DNA from: Certhia americana
Taxonomy: Eukaryota > Chordata > Aves > Passeriformes > Certhiidae
Direction of reading: 5' to 3'
NCBI GenBank assembly: GCA_018697195.1
Contig: CM031872.1
Coordinates: 7,528,910 to 7,592,909, forward strand
DNA length: 64,000 bases
Shown here: positions 49,801 through 58,500 of the stretch, in pieces
Numbering within the stretch: the stretch's first letter is position 1
Layout: the number at the start of each line of letters is the position of its first letter
Made by a program: the position numbers and the translations under genes
The notes under the pieces: generated by a model
Databases searched by the model: none
What the model was told of the DNA's origin: nothing
The model's input: the letters and a program-made list of their open reading frames with translations, nothing else

Positions 49801-52776
49801 CACATCCCTCAGGCACTGAGTGCCTGGTCACAGTCACTACATACTAAGTGAGGGTGACTGAGCAGCACCAAGCACAGGCTGACATGGAGCTGTGCTGTCT
49901 CACTCAGAACAATCTCTCCAGCTGTTCCCTGCTGATTTCATGCCCTGGAAATGAACCAGTGCACTGATAACCATTGTGCTCAGAAAGGGCAGTTGTTTCT
50001 AAGGGAGAGAGGAAGCTGGAGGGGATGCTTGGTAAAACTGTCACTCCAGAAGCAGTCCTGGGGGACTTTGCTCCCTCCTCCTCACCTTGGAGCTCCCTTG
50101 GCTCGGTAGGCTGCTCCTCCTTCTGTGCCACATGACTTGGACCTGCTCCTCAGGCCCTCCATGTTCTTCCTTGTCTGAGATCCAATGGTTCTTCCTGAGC
50201 AGTTTCCTGCCCAGGCTACAAACCTTGGGCCCTGTCTGAGTGCTGTGTGCACACATCCTTGGCATTAATCATTCCTATGAGGAGAGATTTCTTTAAAATT
50301 TTTTTAATTTTTTATTTTAATGATGATGTGTTCTGTTTTTTCCAGCTTCTGGAAGAGGTTGAGCCGGCTGATGAGTAAAGTCAATCCTGAACCAAATATC
50401 ATCCACATCATGGGCTGCTATGTTCTTGGAAACCCCAATGGGGAGAAGGTAGGAGCTTGTGGATCATCCCTGGAATGTCTGCTGGGCCCTGGGAGGTCAG
50501 AGTCACCCTGGGAGCTCTAAACCTGCCTCTTCTGCTGGGTGGGAACGTGCTGCTGTCCTGTCCCATAGGAGCTGTGAGTGGGAGAACCACCCTCTGGATT
50601 TTGGGCAGGGGAGGAAGGATCAGTGATGTGCAGGACAAATAACTGAAACCTTTGAGGAGAAGAGTTGTTCAATGCACTTGGTTTATTTATTTACTGGCAA
50701 GATAGATGTTTTAAAGGACATGGGTGGAAAGTTTTCCAGAACAGAGAGTCTGGGTTCTCAGGAGTCATCATTGTTTTCAGCTGTTAACTCTGATATGTTT
50801 TCCTTTCAGCTATTTCAGAATCTGAAAAACTTAATGAATCCTTATAGGGTTGCCTTTGAGTCTCCACTTGAACTATCAGCTCAAGGTAATTTATTTCCTG
50901 TACAAAGACACACACCCTCCCCTTGCTAACCAGTCTTCCTCCTTTGGGGGGCATCTTCGTGAAAAAGCAGTTTTGACTCCCTTAAGTCCTGCCATGGTCT
51001 TTGTTTTGCTTGTAACCACCTTGTGTAGTTCAGCTGCTGCTCCTGGCTTTCCCCTTACGGTTCCTGCATATGTTCACATTTGAAATGCCCTGTTTGTTGC
51101 TCCTGAGGCTGCAGAGGCCTCTCCCAGGATCCTTGCAATGCAAAGGAGACAGTTTTCCAGGCTGAGTGCAGGAGAATCCCTCGTTATTAGGGCATGAGGA
51201 GTCTATGAGGGAATTGGAGCTGAACCTTTTCTGTAGCCAGGTGTGCTGGGATCTCTTCTCCAGAACTCAAACCACTGGCACCGAGTGAATTGTGTCAATA
51301 AGCAACTGGGATATGGCACATCAGAGCCATTCTACAGCTCAGTCTGCTGGCCCTTCTCCCTTTTTTTTTGCTGTAGCTCAAAATATTTCAAGAAGCTACA
51401 GGATTTTTCCTGTTTGCTGGTCAATGTCAGTAATTCACATTGCACGTTCACAAGTGGCAGATTCTGAATTTGCCCGTGTTCTTTTATCTTTGCTGTAGTT
51501 CTTTGCAGATAAAACCATTCAGCTGTAGGCACTTCTCTGCTGCCCACAGCTCCTCTAGTCTCAGCACTGCTGGGTTTTTCATACCTCCTTTCACCCTCAG
51601 GAATGTGCAGGAGTTGAGCACATTGGTGCTTAACTGTGCAGAGTTCACAGAACTGCAGAGTCCACAGAATCACAGAGTCACAGATTGGTTTGGGTTGGAA
51701 AGGACCTTAATGATGACCCAGTTCCAACCTGTCCATGGGCAGGGACACCTCCCTCTAGCCCAGGCTGTTAAGTTCTCTGTGCAGGATCAGTTCAGCTGCA
51801 CACAGTGTCTGCACAGGTCCCAGAGCAAACACGCTCGGATGTGTGCAGGAGCAGCTTGCATGTGAATTCCCAGGCTTGTGGGCAGCTCAGCAGGCCAGGC
51901 AGTGGGTTCTGTGTGCAGGCATTAAAGCAGCTGAGCTTTTAGGAGGCTGGGCTGAAGAATACGTCTGAATTTATCCCCTTGATCAGTCTGGGACGTACTA
52001 AGAGTGTACCCTCATAATCCTTTGCAAAGTCATCTAAAACTAATCTTAATCAGGCCTCACAAGTGAAAATCCCCTTCTTGAGCCCTGTCTGAGTGCAGGG
52101 TTGTTTGCCCTTGGGTTTTCAAATCCACCTCCTGGCTGCCTGTGAGACCTCCTTCAATCAGAGGGGCTGGGGGCACAGCTGGCACTGGTGTGTGCTGTGA
52201 GCTCATTGCTGGGAGCACAGACAAGAGCAGGACAGGGGGGGCCTGGTAATTTAAAAAAATACGTCTTTTTTAATTTGAATTTTCAGTGTTAATTATTTTT
52301 AATGTTCCTTTACAAGGAGTTAACTCTTGGTTTACAGCCTGTGAAGTCCCTGTGCCTCATGCAGGCTGTGGCTGATCCTCTCCAGCCCCCAGTTTCCCTC
52401 AGCACTCAGAGCAGAGAGGTCAAAGTCTGGAGACAGACTTTCCTGCCCTCGGGGACAAACCCTGCCAAGGGATTACAGGGAGCTGCTCATGGGTGAGGAG
52501 ATCTAAAAAGATGTTTGGTTCTCACGGGCCCCTCCACATGCCCAGTGTCAGTTTTTGCCGTGGATGGGTCCCTGTGCCCTGCCCACAGCTGGGCTGGGGC
52601 TTTGTGCTGCTGTGTTCTGTCACCTCTCCCTCGTGGCTCCTTTCAGGGTGTGACCCCTCTGCCTCGTTTCACTTCTAGGTAAGCAAATGATTGAGACTTA
52701 CTTTGACTTCCGCCTTTACCGCCTCTGGAAGACCCGCCAGCACTCCAAACTGTTGGATTACGATGACATTTTATGA
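10826..52776 (+). CDS. NSMF: NSMF: NMDA receptor synaptonuclear signaling and neuronal migration factor (Jacob/NELF), complete, 16 coding exons
   Basis: Joined exons: 10826-10896, 19420-19481, 30508-30984, 34988-35063, 36813-36818, 37323-37391, 41280-41332, 43216-43305, 44928-45049, 45892-45975, 46978-47011, 47538-47608, 48694-48773, 50346-50448, 50810-50885, 52679-52776. They total 1572 nt and encode 523 residues plus TGA; phases agree at every junction and all introns are GT-AG. The protein matches mammalian NSMF as I remember it, most closely from residue 204 onward. Seen: MGTAVS N-terminus, His-rich patch near 128-148, basic cluster RKRRKR at 239-244, IQ-like stretch 252-261, C-terminal block 343-523. 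Known for the family: it carries NMDA-receptor signals from synapse to nucleus through importin-alpha, competes with the calcium sensor caldendrin, and affects CREB and GnRH-neuron migration. Membrane attachment through Gly2 is inferred from family and motif. The start at 10826 is preferred over the in-frame ATG at 10790 because it gives Met-Gly and has A at -3 and G at +4. Confidence 0.96.
10897..19419 (+). other. NSMF: NSMF intron 1 (8.5 kb)
   Basis: Donor GTGGGT, acceptor ACACAG. Its first 300 bases are CpG-rich. It holds one CR1 end (17.3 kb) and otherwise unique sequence. A 211-codon open frame on the minus strand at 15725-16360 shows no recognisable family. Confidence 0.9.
17293..17450 (-). 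mobile_element. CR1 LINE 3'-end fragment in NSMF intron 1
   Basis: Begins AATCATAGAATTGTTAAGGT and continues with AGACCTCCAAAGTCAATGAG and TCCAACTGC, the antisense CR1 terminus. It is antisense to NSMF. Confidence 0.7.
19420..19481 (+). CDS. NSMF: NSMF exon 2 (residues 24-45)
   Basis: A 62-nt exon between acceptor ACACAG and donor GTAAGA. It completes Arg24 and encodes [19 protein letters not shown], ending with G of a split Asp codon. The segment [10 protein letters not shown] is shared with mammalian NSMF. It sits alone, 8.5 kb after exon 1 and 11 kb before exon 3, and would be missed by ORF-based prediction. Confidence 0.92.
19482..30507 (+). other. NSMF: NSMF intron 2 (11.0 kb, the largest)
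   Basis: Donor GTAAGA, acceptor TTTCAG. Contains the CR1 copy at 25.2-25.7 kb and short A- or T-rich runs. No additional exon was recognised. Confidence 0.9.
25205..25665 (+). mobile_element. CR1 LINE 3' fragment in NSMF intron 2
   Basis: Reads GGAGAGGATCCAGCAGAGGC, and translates as [20 protein letters not shown] and [13 protein letters not shown], the C-terminal end of CR1 ORF2. It ends in CCCCAGCTATTCTGTGATTC. It has the same orientation as NSMF and is the best preserved coding remnant of CR1 here. Confidence 0.88.
30508..30984 (+). CDS. NSMF: NSMF exon 3 (residues 45-204), long variable linker with His-rich patch
   Basis: The largest exon, 477 nt, between acceptor TTTCAG and donor GTAAGT. 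It starts [18 protein letters not shown], contains [18 protein letters not shown] and [10 protein letters not shown], and ends [10 protein letters not shown] His-rich patch ([18 protein letters not shown]) covers roughly residues 131-148. It is more divergent from mammals than the later exons and is rich in Ser, Pro and charged residues, so it is probably a disordered regulatory linker. GC is higher than in the flanking introns. Confidence 0.95.
31546..31574. repeat. A-rich run in NSMF intron 3
   Basis: Sixteen A followed by G and two AAAAAG units. Low complexity; no retroposon body is recognised beside it. Confidence 0.9.
34988..35063 (+). CDS. NSMF: NSMF exon 4 (residues 204-229)
   Basis: Acceptor CTTGCAG, donor GTAAGT, 76 nt. 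It encodes [20 protein letters not shown] and continues TTMQ, ending with GC of a split Ala codon. The block [13 protein letters not shown] is nearly invariant in the family as I recall it. The next exon is the 6-base microexon. Confidence 0.95.
36813..36818 (+). CDS. NSMF: NSMF microexon (6 nt, CATCTC), residues 229-231
   Basis: Between acceptor TCTCTAG and a strong donor GTAAGTAT lie only six bases, CATCTC. Joined to exon 4 (ending GC) and exon 6 (starting G), they give Ala-Ile-Ser, so the local protein reads MQAISAFRGY; the remembered mammalian sequence is MQAISVFRGY. Skipping keeps frame and gives MQAAFRGY. A long pyrimidine tract with a TGC at 36792-36794, about 17 bases before the AG, precedes it. 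The assignment rests on phase, homology and splice-site quality; inclusion in transcripts cannot be seen here. Confidence 0.88.
37323..37391 (+). CDS. NSMF: NSMF exon 6 (residues 231-254), nuclear localisation signal
   Basis: Acceptor TTTCCCAG, donor GTAGGG, 69 nt. It encodes [20 protein letters not shown] followed by IQ and a split Arg codon. The basic run RKRRKR (residues 239-244) matches the importin-binding nuclear localisation signal known for Jacob, and IQ begins the IQ-like segment completed in exon 7. Having both signals adjacent fits the known competition between caldendrin and importin binding. Confidence 0.95.
37690..37765 (-). mobile_element. Short CR1 3'-end remnant in NSMF intron 6
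   Basis: GCAGAATGGCTTGGGTTGGA followed by AGAAACCTAAAATAGGATCT and CAACTCCCCTGCC is the antisense CR1 terminus. Only about 75 bases are recognisable. Confidence 0.6.
41280..41332 (+). CDS. NSMF: NSMF exon 7 (residues 254-272), IQ-like segment
   Basis: Acceptor TTCTTTCAG, donor GTAAGT, 53 nt. It encodes [17 protein letters not shown] between split Arg and Thr codons. With the preceding exon it forms [10 protein letters not shown], an IQ-type calcium-sensor binding stretch lacking some canonical spacing. The sequence is essentially identical to mammals as I remember it. Confidence 0.95.
43216..43305 (+). CDS. NSMF: NSMF exon 8 (residues 272-302), Ser/Arg-rich segment
   Basis: Acceptor CCTTTAG, donor GTGAGT, 90 nt. 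It encodes [20 protein letters not shown] then [23 protein letters not shown] contains basophilic and proline-directed phosphorylation-type contexts (RSWS, DPTP), conserved with mammals. Phosphorylation itself is an inference. Confidence 0.94.
44167..44202 (+). repeat. Short tandem repeat, unit ATGGAAAAGCC
   Basis: Three and a part copies: ATGGAAAACC, ATGGAAAAGCC, ATGGAAAAGCC, GTGG. It lies in NSMF intron 8. No function apparent. Confidence 0.85.
44928..45049 (+). CDS. NSMF: NSMF exon 9 (residues 302-342), acidic segment
   Basis: Acceptor CTGGCAG, donor GTGAGA, 122 nt, ending at a codon boundary. It encodes an acidic stretch that includes [20 protein letters not shown] and FIPPKIM. It is more variable than the flanking exons, but the order DL-W-EKxLEA-AC-xGF-PPK-M follows the mammalian protein. 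The PPK-M end leads into the conserved C-terminal block. Confidence 0.92.
45892..45975 (+). CDS. NSMF: NSMF exon 10 (residues 343-370)
   Basis: Acceptor CCCTTTGCAG, donor GTAAGT, 84 nt, in phase at both ends. It encodes [20 protein letters not shown] and PSIIPILY, practically identical to mammalian NSMF, and opens the most conserved C-terminal region. No catalytic motif is apparent. Confidence 0.95.
46978..47011 (+). CDS. NSMF: NSMF exon 11 (residues 371-382)
   Basis: A 34-nt exon between acceptor TTTCCAG and donor GTATGT. It encodes [11 protein letters not shown] and ends with G of a split Glu codon. Mammals have DHEHATFEDIL, so the short exon is secure despite its size. Confidence 0.94.
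47538..47608 (+). CDS. NSMF: NSMF exon 12 (residues 382-405)
   Basis: Acceptor TTTTTGCAG, donor GTACAT, 71 nt. It encodes [20 protein letters not shown] then IFCQ. The [10 protein letters not shown] end is shared with mammalian NSMF. The GTACAT donor is weaker than those of neighbouring exons. Confidence 0.94.
48694..48773 (+). CDS. NSMF: NSMF exon 13 (residues 406-432)
   Basis: Acceptor CTCTTGCAG, donor GTGAGT, 80 nt. It encodes [20 protein letters not shown] and KEEDLI, then CT of a split Leu codon. A short (TCTG)n run forms part of the upstream pyrimidine tract. The split Leu432 replaces what I recall as His in mammals just before FWKRL. Confidence 0.94.
50346..50448 (+). CDS. NSMF: NSMF exon 14 (residues 432-466)
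   Basis: Acceptor TTTTTTCCAG, donor GTAGGA, 103 nt. It encodes [20 protein letters not shown] and [14 protein letters not shown], matching mammals with conservative changes only. It is preceded by an A/T-rich tract of about 40 bases and then the pyrimidine tract. Confidence 0.95.
50810..50885 (+). CDS. NSMF: NSMF exon 15 (residues 467-492)
   Basis: Acceptor TCCTTTCAG, donor GTAATT, 76 nt. It encodes [20 protein letters not shown] and ELSAQ, then G of a split Gly codon. The intron before it is only 361 bases, the shortest in the gene. Confidence 0.95.
51664..51775 (-). mobile_element. CR1 3'-end fragment in NSMF intron 15
   Basis: AGAATCACAGAGTCACAGAT then TTTGGGTTGGAAAGGACCTT and CTCTAGCCCAGGCTG: a typical antisense CR1 end, directly recognisable. 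Confidence 0.85.
52679..52776 (+). CDS. NSMF: NSMF exon 16, coding part (residues 492-523 and stop)
   Basis: Acceptor CACTTCTAG. It completes Gly492 and encodes [20 protein letters not shown] and [11 protein letters not shown], then TGA. Mammalian NSMF ends almost identically (HSKLLDFDDVL), so the C-terminus is intact. Confidence 0.96.
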
Positions 52777-55510
52777 GCTGGAGAAGACTTTGCAAGAGGA
52801 AGCTCATCACCAGTGTCCAAGAAGTCATGCTTTATTGCAGAGAGACTTTTTTATTGGCACAGGGAGCCCTTCACAGCCCTACGGGAGGCAGCAGTGCTAA
52901 AGAGAGGGAAGGAGGAGCCCTCGGAAGTGTCGGGAGGAAAAGTCTCCTGGGCCAAGAGAGACTGGAGGGAAGGGGGTGACAGTGACACCTCGCTGGCCTC
53001 AGTCCGAGCCGTGGGGCCTCAGGAGGAGCTGTGTGAAATGAGGACAGGATGGAGTTCCTGGCAGAACTGAGCTGTTTTGGGTCAGAATGGGCCAGATTTG
53101 ATTCCAGGTCCTTTTAAAGACTTTTGAAGCTCAGGTTTTCTTACAAAAAACCCACAAACCCAGTTAACCCATGCACTACAGTGAAGAAGTCACCAGAGCA
53201 CAGAGGGAGCAGGGGGTTGTCCTGGTGGGACTTTCTGTGCTGGGAGTCCTGGAGAGCAAGGACTGCTACACCTACTCCTGCAAGCTTAGAGCAAGATGAT
53301 CCCATTTCCATGTGAATATATTCTGGGATATAGAATTGAAATCTTTTTTGTTTGTTTTGTTTAATAGAAAATAAGTGCAATTTTTATAGCGAGGGAGGGG
53401 GTAAAATCCCTCCTGATATTTAATTAGTTAAAAATAACACACCATAACCAATAGATGAGGTATTTTTGGTCTGCTTGAAAATATATTCAGAATGGTAATA
53501 TATCTTCTGTAGACATATTTAATCACCAGCAAATATGGTTTTAACATAAGTCAGCAGACCCTGCATGTCTGCTGCATTGGTTTGGTTCCTTTCAGAGTAG
53601 CTGTGCTGCACTACCTGTACGTGCTCTCACGAATGTATAGTTCTCCTCCAGTTAGCCACAACTTCATTACTTTCTATTTTGCTGCTTGCAAAACTATGGA
53701 ACTTTAGTTTTGCTGAAATACTTTAGGTTAGAAACACAAGACCTGGCTGGGAAGCCTCCGTCAGGCTCGCTTTGGTATAAAAATTAATTAGAAATTAATA
53801 GCCATGGTAATGAATTGCTCATGCTGGTGTTTTGCTGTGTGTTGGGAGAGGAGCTCTCTTCCTGTGTGGAGACCCCTCTGAGGGGGCTGAGCACTGAGGC
53901 TTTTGGGAGAAATGCTTCTGGATGGACACAGCACAGGCTTGGAGCATGAGTTTGACTCTTCTCTGTTCACTTGATTGCCAGTTGTTTGTGCATAACCCAC
54001 CCCTTTTCCCCTGACCTGTTTCTTGGTCTGAGCTGCTCAGCCCCTTCCTGTGTAGGACAGAGAAAACCCCGAGCTCTGTCAGAGCAGCCTGAGAGCCCAG
54101 GTCTGGACTTGATATTTGATGGTATCTTTTGGAATCTATTTATTTTTGTTAGGTTAGGTAAGGGGGTGCTTTTTTCATTTTTGGGGATGGGGCTTTTTTC
54201 ACATTCTCTGTCCTTTCAGAGGACAAATAGTATTTAGAGTCTTTGTAGGTCACTGGCAATTCTGGGAGGTGACACAAGTGATTTCTTTTACAAGCAAAGG
54301 AAGTAACAGGGAAAGATTACCTTATTTTCCTGATTTCCTGGTATCTCAAATTTGTTGATTGTGAAGTGAAGGAACATACATGTACAAATATTCTTTTAAC
54401 TACTTACAAAGAGCAGTTGGTGTTCTGATCTGTAGAGTCCTCCTTCCCCTGTGCCATACCTGTGGTTGTGATTTTGGGGAGCAGGCCCCAGGCTAGAACT
54501 GCTGAGCCCTTTACATTTAGAGCAGTTTTAGAGCAAAACTTTTGAAGAAATAATGTACATACAGTAAGGAACAGGTGGAGAGAGATAGTTTAAAGTCACT
54601 GAAAGCCACACAGGAAGGTGTGGGCTGTTGCCTCTCCAGGTTGGGAGCTTTGGGAGCTGCATCTCATCCCGGGACTCAGTCAGGTTTGCCAGACTTACAG
54701 TGAAGGGGAGAACAGGCACCAGTCTGTAGCTTTTGGAAGAAAATGCCAGATACAAAAGAAAAAAAAAACCAAATTTATGGCAATTACTGTTTAACATTGG
54801 AGCTTCCACCAGCTCTGCAGTGAGAGGTGGGAGCCAGCGGTGCCATGAAAGCACAGTCATGTTATCTGGAGAAGGAAATGTTTGTGGGAGGATTAAAATG
54901 CTGACACAAAACTCTCTCCTTTTCTGACCCTTTCACCTCCTAACTGGAGACAGGCAAACTGTTCTTCCTTTCTCAAATCCCAATTCAGTGAACTTGGTAG
55001 CATGAATGTAGCATTGTGGAACTATTGAAAATCTTATTTAACCCCCAAAGGGCCCATTTATGTATCCACTTGAGTGATTTCTCTGTAGAACTATTGTATA
55101 TCCTCACTGACCACTTGTAGTACTTGGAGTGCAAAGTAGAAGGTAGATTGTACAGTAATTTCTGTGTTAGAATGGACACTATGGACTCCTGGTGCAGTTT
55201 ATGGGATATGACAACTGATGAATGCATTTCCCTCCAAAGATCTATATTCCTCATAGCTTGTGATGTTTATGACATGAACATATTTTTTCCTTTGTAGCAT
55301 TCATTTGCGTAAAGAGATGAAATTCTCTCAGAGCTGTGACTGGATTAGAGTTGTGATGTTTGATGTCCTGTGTGTGGCAGCGTCCTTGGAGTTAACCACT
55401 GGTGTCAAAGGAAAACACTTTTATTCCCCCTTTCACTGGTGAGGTTTTTCAGGTGACTGCTGGGAAAGGAAGGGGTCAGCAGAGGCAAATAAAAATTGTG
55501 ATTATTTAAA
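52777..55510 (+). other. NSMF: Probable NSMF 3' UTR
   Basis: There is no coding signal and no recognised repeat from the stop to the first canonical AATAAA at 55488. The stretch 53330-53560 is A/T-rich with several TATTT-like elements and no CR1 insertion. An ATTAAA at 54892-54897 is a weaker internal candidate end. The extent is inferred from the signal, not from transcripts. Confidence 0.55.
55488..55493 (+). promoter_or_regulatory. NSMF: Candidate polyadenylation signal AATAAA for NSMF
   Basis: The first AATAAA I found after the stop codon, 2.7 kb downstream, followed by T/G-containing sequence. Another AATAAA occurs at 57852-57857. Confidence 0.5.
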
Positions 55511-58500
55511 CTTTAGAAGTAAAAACAGAGCCTGGAACTTCCTCAGTTAGACCAACCTGTAAAGGATGTGCCCAGCATGATCCCAGGCAGAACAGCTCCA
55601 AAGCCCAGTGTGTTCCTCACCCCCTGTGCTCCTGCAGCATCTCCTGGGAATGCCAGGGCAGCACTCTTGGACTCAGCTCCCTGTGCCTCTGCAGCGTCCC
55701 CCGGAGGTGCTGGGGCTCCCCGCAGTGCCCTGCCCGGAGCAGCTGTGGCTGCTGGGCACAAAGACAATCTGGCATTCCACTCCTACCTGTTCCTTCAGCT
55801 CACCCCCCTGCTCTCGGGGTGTGTCTGAAACCAGTTCTCTCCTGTGCCGCCGGCAGTTCCGTGTGCCTGCGCTGGCTGAGCAAGGAGCAGCTCCATCCCC
55901 GCTGCCCTGTCCCATCAGGGAACTGCTGCTGCTCCTCTGTGCTCTGGAATTGCCTTGAGCAGGGGAGGAGAATGGGGACACCTGGTTCACTTGAAGAGAG
56001 GCAGATTAAACCCAGAGAGCTGAACTGGGGGCCAGCCCTGGCTGTTCAGCCACGGGTGGGGGTTTGTGCTGCCCTTGCTGGAGGTGGTGTTGGATGTGAC
56101 CCCCAGCCTTGCCTGGGTAAATGTCTTGTAACACCTGCTAAATGTGATAAAAGTGTTATGGCTCGTCAGCCTGGCTCACATGCTGGGAGTGGCCCTGTGG
56201 GTGTTCTCTGGTGCCTGCAGGGAGTGTTCACTCAGCTGGAGAGGCCTGGGGGATCATAGGCTCTGTGGATCTGTCACTTTCAGAGAGGCTTTTCTCTTTT
56301 CCTCTTGTTTAGCTGGGAAGGAAAGGGAAGAAGAAAATTCAAGTTACCCATGGGATGTAGAAATAGGTAGAAACAGATAAAGCTTTTTGCACCTCTGCTC
56401 ATGCTGCAGCCACCAGCTTCCCTTTGCAGCCGACCTCCTGGCCTGGGGTGGGAAACACGAATTCCCAGATAATCCCTTCCTGTCTTAACAAAAGCAGAAA
56501 AGCCCTCATAGCTCCAGCAAAACATCTGACTGCAAAAGGTACCCAGCCAACTCATCCTGCCTGTGTGCTCATCCGTGCCACTCTGCTGTGGGATCCCACC
56601 TGCTCCCACCTCTGGAGCCACCAGAGCCAGTGGAGGGGCTCAGCCTCTGTGCAGGAAACTCAAGGAAGGAATTTATTCGTCATTCCTCAGCCTGGACTTG
56701 CTGGCTGGAGCTCAGCACAGGATACCTGCTACCAGTGGTGTGTCCATGTGCTCCCGTGTCCCCACCCCCAGGCTCTGTCCCCAGCTCTGGGGGGATGCTC
56801 CGTGTGCAGGGAAGTGTGAGGCTGGGATGTGGTGTCCGGCTGCGTGAGCACCACTCGGGATCCTGGCACAGATCCACCCCACAAACAGCTTCTGCTGCTC
56901 CTGCCTTGCTGACCTGTGCTTGGCAGTTCCTGTTCCCAGGCTCTGCTGGCAGGGCTGCTCGGCACCCTCAGCAGCACAAGTGGAGTTGGCTGAAGGAATG
57001 GAAAGCGCTGGTTATAAACAGCCAGCCTGGCAGGATCTGGGAACGGGAGCATCTCCTTAATCCTGGCCCCATTCTTAATCCCACCGGAGGCAGAATGCCA
57101 GGCTCACTCTGCTCTCTTGGTCTGAGTGTAAACATTCAGCCCCTCAAGCTGGTTTGAGTTGCACTTGGATATCATTAATTTCTTAGACTAGGGTAAGGTA
57201 TGTTACTGTATGAGTGAGAAAATCCTTCCAGGGCCCTCCCAGTTGGCACCTGCTCTCAGAACCCTCCACCAGGGATGTGCTGGGTTGTGTCCTTCTCGGG
57301 GAGCCAGGCCCCACTGCCAGGTGGGCTCAGGTAGAGCTGAGCTCAGATCAAGCTGAGTTCCTCTGTGCTCTGGGTTTTGCTGTGCCCATCCCTTGAGCTA
57401 AGGACAGCCCTTCCCGAGGATCCCAAGGGCTATTGAGTGGTGATACCATTTTCCATATCATCTGTAAAGACCTTGTGATCCTGTATTTTGTCCCACTAAC
57501 CACAGCCTATCCCTGGCTTTCTGCATCTTCATGGAAGTGTCTTTTAATTCTCATTCTGGAAACACAAGCCAAAGTCAACTGGAAACTGTTACTGGCAAGT
57601 CAGCCAGTTAGTGATCTCTGTGGGAGCTGAGGGAGTAAATGGGTGGTTTAATGGCCATGACCCTGATTGGGATCATTGTTATTCCCAGGTGATCCTGCTG
57701 TGTCATTGGCAAAATTAATGGTAAGATAACCTCTTGCTGGGGCAGTGCATGATCTATCAAAGAGCACCAGGAACCAGCAACAGCTTTGGTTCAGAAGTAA
57801 CTTCAGCCCAATTTACTGCCAGTCAGTGTGAGAAATGTAAAGACTGAAAGGAATAAACGTTGTGGACATTAAATGTAAAGAATACGTCTGAAGAGAAGCT
57901 ACATTGCTTTTTTCCATAAATGTTTAGTAAATATTAAAGAACTAATGCAACCTAATACTTTTTCACAGTATTGTATTGCTTTTAGAGTATCCATAAAAGT
58001 GACATAGGTAAGGACAGATAAGACCCATGGCAGGCTGTTGCCATGTTCCAAGAATGGGGATAATTACTCAGTTCATTGGGCATTCCAAGCTTCCTTATCT
58101 CAGTATCCCAGTGGCCTGGTGGTAATCACAGCAGGAGTGCCCTATAAACCTTTAGCAGGAGGAGCCTCTCCACCTGCCCTGCTGAGCTAAGAGAGACCCC
58201 CAAGCACCCAATGGAGCCACATGCTGGTCCTGTGTCCCCAAGTGCTGGTCCCGTGTCCTGGGGTGGCCCCTGCTGTACTTTTTCCTGTCTCTGCAGCCAC
58301 ACCCTACAGCCCCTGCCCTGCTCCCCACTCTCCTCCCAGGGTCTGCAGGGATGTGTTGGGTTTTACCTGGAGAATGTTTCTCACCTGGGTGACTGAGCTG
58401 CTGCTGAGGCTGTGGATTGGTCACTGGACCAGGGACTGGTCACTGCCACTGTCCCCTGGTCTCTGGCTCAGGACCAGCTCAGATACACTTTGGGTGGATT

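Larger units (their letters stand above)
45976..52678 (+). other. NSMF: NSMF introns 10-15
   Basis: Introns at 45976-46977, 47012-47537, 47609-48693, 48774-50345, 50449-50809 and 50886-52678. Only the last carries a recognised repeat (CR1 end at 51.7 kb). No further exon was recognised. Confidence 0.85.
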
